Assembly (NCBI GenBank): GCA_958404085.1
Contig: CATXZX010000107.1
Coordinates: forward strand, 1-6,554
Origin: an uncultured Prevotellaceae bacterium
GTDB lineage: Bacteria; Bacteroidota; Bacteroidia; Bacteroidales; Bacteroidaceae
Reading direction: 5' to 3'
Length of the DNA stretch: 6,554 nt
Shown: piece after piece, positions 4,874 through 6,554 of the stretch
Position numbering within the stretch: the stretch's first letter is position 1
Layout of the letters: every line of letters begins with the position of its first letter
The notes under the pieces: generated by a model
What the model saw: only the letters and a program-made list of their open reading frames with translations
Told to the model about the DNA's origin: nothing
Database searches by the model: none
Position numbers and translations under genes: made by a program

Positions 4874-4900
4874 TGTTATGACAGAAGGAGTAAGAGACAC

Positions 4901-5704
4901 ATGCATTCTCCAAGGAATAGCGTATATAAAATATGTTGCTTGGTGATTTCTCTGTTTTTTGTTGTTTCACTATCCGGCTGTAAAAAAAAGCCGGAGACTC
5001 AGCTTGGAGCAGTGGCTACTCCCATTCCGGACTCCATGCTGGCTGCAGTATCTACCCCTCCCCCCTACTCTATCAATGAGGCGAAGGGTGTATATGGTGG
5101 ATTTACGACAGAAAAATACAGGTTTACATTTCTCGGCTTCAGTGATTACCTGCCGGTGCCGCAGGAGGCGGAGTACGTTAAGAGCGGAGAAAAACCGGTG
5201 GTGTTCGGATACTCCATAGAGCCGCTTACCGATGGATATATCGAGTTCTCTACAGATTCCATTCGTGCCGTTGACATGAATACCATGACGCCATATCGTC
5301 CAAAATGGAAAAAAGATAATGAAATAGAACAGTGGGTAAAAGAAAAGACCAATTCTGTTATGTGCGGCAGGTTGGTTTATATACTTCCGGATACTGTGGA
5401 AATAAGCGATGTGATGGCGGTTATTGAGGATGGAGACAACGTTTACAAATTCAGCTCGAACGTGCCTGACGAGGAGATAAGCGGCGCCACCATAGATTAC
5501 ACTAATATGTGCGAGCTGTGTTCCAAGCAGGAATATGATTTTGAGACGTTAGTCATAGATACATGTGAAATATGCGGGAAGAAGTTCACCAGCGGGCATG
5601 AGCCACGGCAAAGGATATGTTTTTCTTGCTCGGTATTGAATGGTTATTGTACTCAATGCACGAGATTTATATCGAAGAACGCAACGATTATCAAAGAAAA
5701 ATAA
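4901..5704 (+). CDS. Exported lipoprotein with four C-terminal CxxC pairs
   Basis: 267 residues. A basic N-terminus and hydrophobic stretch (about 9-24) end in a lipobox LSGC, so Cys27 should be lipidated after signal peptidase II cleavage and the protein anchored outside the membrane. A Pro/Thr-rich tether (31-57) follows, then an unrecognised, probably beta-rich domain (about 60-198). The C-terminus has CELC at 204, CEIC at 222, CFSC-type pair at 240/243 and CTQC at 250: four CxxC pairs, enough for two zinc sites. Such a zinc module is unusual on an exported lipoprotein. GAAGGAG lies 10 bases before the ATG. It is the first gene of an operon with the zinc-ribbon gene 15 bases downstream, driven by the inverted-repeat promoter at 4836. 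Function unknown; the family is not recognised. Confidence 0.85.
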   Translation: MHSPRNSVYKICCLVISLFFVVSLSGCKKKPETQLGAVATPIPDSMLAAVSTPPPYSINEAKGVYGGFTTEKYRFTFLGFSDYLPVPQEAEYVKSGEKPVVFGYSIEPLTDGYIEFSTDSIRAVDMNTMTPYRPKWKKDNEIEQWVKEKTNSVMCGRLVYILPDTVEISDVMAVIEDGDNVYKFSSNVPDEEISGATIDYTNMCELCSKQEYDFETLVIDTCEICGKKFTSGHEPRQRICFSCSVLNGYCTQCTRFISKNATIIKEK

Positions 5705-5705
5705 T

Positions 5706-5712
5706 AAGGAGG
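5706..5712 (+). promoter_or_regulatory. Ribosome binding site for the GTG-started zinc-ribbon gene
   Basis: AAGGAGG stands 7 bases before GTG at 5720, immediately after the lipoprotein stop codon. Earlier GTGs at 5715 and 5718 lead quickly to a stop, so 5720 is the start. Confidence 0.8.
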
Positions 5713-5719
5713 TAGTGGT

Positions 5720-6554
5720 GTGGAATACGTTGAAGTAAATGTATCTGCAATCAAATATTGCTCTTATTGCGGCACACGGCTTCGAGCCAAGGCTGCATTC
5801 TGCACGAAGTGCGGAACGAAGTGCGATAATGAAGAAGAATTGGATGCCATGCCTTTGGATGAAGCAAGCAAAGACAAAGAAGACACTGTAGAGAAGAAAA
5901 AAGGAAATAGAGACGAGGAGTTTGTAGAGGAGGCTAATATCGAGACCGTCGAGGATTATAGTGAGGCTCCGAAAGAAAGTGTCTGTGAAATTATAGTCCC
6001 GGAGTTTGATGAAGATGGAAATAGGCTGAACTCCAAGCAGAGGCGAGCCATTCGACGCAAAATGGAAAGGCAGCGCAGAAGTCAAGAGACAAGCGAATTC
6101 GATGCGGCATACGAGGTTCGTTTCTCGGGAAAAGCCATGCAGGAGCCGCCTTTAGCAGAGAAGAAAGAAGTCCTCGATGCAGATGATGCTGTCAGTCTTA
6201 ATTCGGAGGATAAAGACGAGTCTTCGGAGCAGAAACCGATAGTAATAGAGGACAATATAACAGAAGAGCCTCTCCCCTACGCTGAAAAAGTGATACGGTC
6301 ATTAAAGCAAAACGGCGCTATGCCAAATATGCACGGGCAGTTCTTTTTTGCTCCCGTTGTGATAAACAACAATCCTGCTCTTATTGGGCTTATACGACGC
6401 AGCAAAGTAATAACCTCTTCTCCTCAAGATACGGAGCTTCTGCGAGTCATAAAGGAGACCCCGATAGAGCTGCTGCTCGGTCCCAGCACCGATGACCGGG
6501 AGAGTGCTAAGTTCCCTGTTGGCAGCATAAGCGAAACGGCAGTCCCCGATACTG
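5720..6554 (+). CDS. Zinc-ribbon protein with charged linker, partial at window end
   Basis: The frame opens at GTG 5720 and runs without a stop for 278 codons to the window edge, so the 3' end is missing. Residues 13-35 read YCSYCGTRL then AAFCTKCGTKC: a classic bacterial zinc ribbon with Cys14, Cys17, Cys28 and Cys31. Residues of about 37-95 are strongly acidic. Then comes a short basic segment (SKQRRAIRRKMERQRR, about 107-122), a second acidic region (about 145-185) and a more ordered part beginning PYAEKVIRSLKQNG. No signal peptide or membrane segment is visible so far, so it is presumably cytoplasmic unless a membrane segment follows. Zinc ribbons of this kind often begin regulatory or membrane proteins of Bacillota. 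It is cotranscribed with the lipoprotein, and both carry zinc-type CxxC pairs. Function unknown. Confidence 0.8.
   Translation, partial: MEYVEVNVSAIKYCSYCGTRLRAKAAFCTKCGTKCDNEEELDAMPLDEASKDKEDTVEKKKGNRDEEFVEEANIETVEDYSEAPKESVCEIIVPEFDEDGNRLNSKQRRAIRRKMERQRRSQETSEFDAAYEVRFSGKAMQEPPLAEKKEVLDADDAVSLNSEDKDESSEQKPIVIEDNITEEPLPYAEKVIRSLKQNGAMPNMHGQFFFAPVVINNNPALIGLIRRSKVITSSPQDTELLRVIKETPIELLLGPSTDDRESAKFPVGSISETAVPDT

Noticed and set aside
4878..4946. Small plus-strand ORF starting at ATG 4878
   Set aside because: No ribosome binding site, starts at the expected transcription start and overlaps the lipoprotein gene out of frame.
5549..6085. 178-codon open frame on the minus strand
   Set aside because: It lies antisense to the lipoprotein zinc module and the zinc-ribbon gene, both of which have ribosome binding sites and recognisable CxxC motifs on the plus strand.

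Overview
The window looks like an accessory or plasmid-type region from an anaerobic member of the Bacillota (Clostridia, perhaps Lachnospiraceae-like). The reasons are AGGAGG-type ribosome binding sites with one GTG and one TTG start, promoters of the TTGNNN-N17-TATAAT type, frequent ATA isoleucine codons, and a first gene with the duplicated winged-helix plus DUF6017-like layout of Bacillota mobile-element replication initiators. No ribosomal, tRNA or core metabolic gene is visible.

Layout. (1) 13-1908 (+): a large putative replication initiator with two related winged-helix domains, a repeat-rich linker and a DUF6017-like C-terminus. Part of the linker DNA (995-1069) carries repeats whose periods are not multiples of three, so they may act as DNA, for example as intragenic origin iterons. 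(2) 1910-2352: an internally deleted IS200/IS605-type element. Its ends are hairpins and it keeps only the last zinc-finger/RuvC-III codons of TnpB plus a possible omega-RNA (reRNA) segment. A second right-end-like hairpin follows at 2381-2417. (3) 2418-2559: a leader without a firm gene, holding two tiny ORFs. (4) 2560-3306 (+): an unknown protein with one N-terminal membrane segment. It is convergent with (5) 3334-3945 (-), a complete type I signal peptidase, and the two share a bidirectional terminator whose loop contains the stop codon of gene 4. (6) 3977-4014: an almost perfect palindrome that forms two overlapping divergent promoters, for the signal peptidase and for (7) 4089-4727 (+), an unknown cysteine-rich protein. 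(8) 4836-4873: a promoter with an inverted repeat, nearly identical to one at 1969-2007. It drives (9) 4901-5704 (+), a lipoprotein ending in four CxxC pairs, followed 15 bases later by (10) 5720-end (+), a zinc-ribbon protein with a charged linker that runs off the window.

How the parts may work together (inference): several products are membrane or export related (signal peptidase, single-pass membrane protein, lipoprotein). They are organised around two unusual control sites, the symmetric divergent promoter at 3977-4014 and the duplicated inverted-repeat promoter at 1969 and 4836. The duplicated site implies that one regulator controls both the transcript crossing the TnpB remnant and membrane gene and the lipoprotein/zinc-ribbon operon. 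No complete known defence, CRISPR or conjugation system is visible.
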